From: Rhizobium sp. P40RR-XXII
Lineage (GTDB): Bacteria; Pseudomonadota; Alphaproteobacteria; Rhizobiales; Rhizobiaceae
Assembly (NCBI RefSeq): GCF_012641405.1
Contig: NZ_JABAII010000017.1
Span: 83,276 to 147,275 of the forward strand
Reading direction: 5' to 3'
DNA length: 64,000 nucleotides
This document shows positions 63,534 to 64,000 of the stretch, piece after piece. Position numbers and translations under genes: made by a program. Below the pieces are notes generated by a model that saw only the letters and a program-made list of their open reading frames with translations, had not been told where the DNA came from and did not search any database. Every line of letters starts with the position of its first letter. Within the stretch, counting starts at the first letter, position 1.

Positions 63534-64000
63534 ATGGCCATCGCCCACTTCTCCGTCAGCATCGTCAGCCGCGGCGACGGCCGTAGCGCGGTACTGTCGG
63601 CGGCCTACCGCCATTGCGCGAAAATGGAATACGAGCGCGAAGCCCGCACCCTCGACTATACCCGCAAGCAGGGACTGCTGCATGAGGAGTTCGCGCTTCC
63701 AGCCGATGCCCCGAATTGGGTGCGCGCGCTGATCGCCGACCGCTCGATCTCGGGTGCTTCGGAGGCCTTCTGGAACAAGGTCGAGGCGTTCGAGAAGCGA
63801 TCCGATGCACAGCTCGCCCGTGACCTGACCATCGCTCTGCCACTCGAGCTCACGCCCGAGCAGAACATCGCGTTCGTACGGGACTTCGTCGAAAGACATG
63901 TCCTTTCGAACGGCATGGTCGCGGACTGGGTCTACCACGACAATCCCGGCAATCCGCATATCCACCTGATGACAACATTACGCCCGCTGACCGAGGCTGG
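63534..64000 (+). CDS. traA: Conjugal transfer relaxase/helicase TraA (3' end outside window)
   Basis: The start is ATG 63534, preceded by AGGGAG 11 bases away. 155 residues are visible: AIAHFSVSIVSRGDGRSAVL, SAAYRHCAKMEYEREARTLD and the His cluster region DNPGNPHIHLMTTLRPLTEA. This is the nicking domain of the MobA/MobL-like TraA relaxase of Ti plasmids, which in full has over 1,000 residues and a helicase part. It nicks at oriT just upstream. The three-His metal site falls near the visible end. Confidence 0.97.
   Translation, partial: MAIAHFSVSIVSRGDGRSAVLSAAYRHCAKMEYEREARTLDYTRKQGLLHEEFALPADAPNWVRALIADRSISGASEAFWNKVEAFEKRSDAQLARDLTIALPLELTPEQNIAFVRDFVERHVLSNGMVADWVYHDNPGNPHIHLMTTLRPLTEA

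Noticed and set aside
1..64000. tRNA and rRNA genes
   Set aside because: I found no sequence resembling a tRNA cloverleaf or rRNA; a covariance scan would be needed to be certain.

Overview
The window looks like a piece of a large conjugative plasmid, or a chromid, from a member of the Rhizobiaceae (Rhizobium/Agrobacterium/Sinorhizobium group). The right end carries a Ti-plasmid-type conjugation region: traG, traD and traC on the minus strand, then a perfect 18-bp tra box, an oriT core and the start of traA. DUF736, plasmid pRiA4b ORF-3, DUF982, DUF1236, IalB and Ku/LigD genes, typical of this family, point the same way. All assignments come from reading the sequence and translations; no database search was run.

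Layout. 1-9.7 kb: the 3' part of a giant VCBS-repeat adhesin of type I secretion type. 9.8-11.8 kb: a HipA kinase fused to an AbiEi-like DNA-binding domain, preceded by two large mirrored inverted repeats. 12.2-15.8 kb: a LysR regulator divergent from an SDR and an old-yellow-enzyme reductase, then an AlkB-like dioxygenase. 15.9-20.6 kb: small secreted/envelope proteins (two DUF1236-like, IalB-like), a two-winged-helix regulator, a frameshifted plasmid-stabilisation-like gene and a group II intron 3' remnant. 20.9-28.7 kb: a roughly 2,570-residue autotransporter with long near-identical internal repeats. 29-30.5 kb: small plasmid-type genes, some broken.

30.6-42.9 kb is one catabolic island: a MarR regulator translationally coupled to an SDR, a complete oligopeptide/opine-class ABC transporter (binding protein, two permeases, fused double ATPase), four different FAD-dependent amine/amino-acid oxidoreductases, and a cupin gene broken by one stop codon. 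The set suggests uptake and oxidative breakdown of one amino-acid-derived or opine-like compound; the substrate cannot be read from the sequence.

43-48.9 kb: a truncated, frameshifted dnaE2 remnant, small rhizobial genes (lipoprotein, DUF982, CsbD and others), and a divergent HWE-type sensor kinase and response regulator. 49-57.6 kb: a non-homologous end-joining locus. A full three-domain LigD is separated, by a broken HigBA-type toxin-antitoxin pair, a ribbon-helix-helix gene and an integrase remnant, from a tight minus-strand operon ku-ku-ligase-X. X encodes two HARP-like repeats and may be a new accessory factor of this repair system. 58-60.3 kb: a His-rich exported protein, a gene-poor stretch with inverted repeats, and DUF736. 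60.8-64 kb: the tra genes, with oriT and a quorum-sensing (TraR-type) operator between traC and traA.
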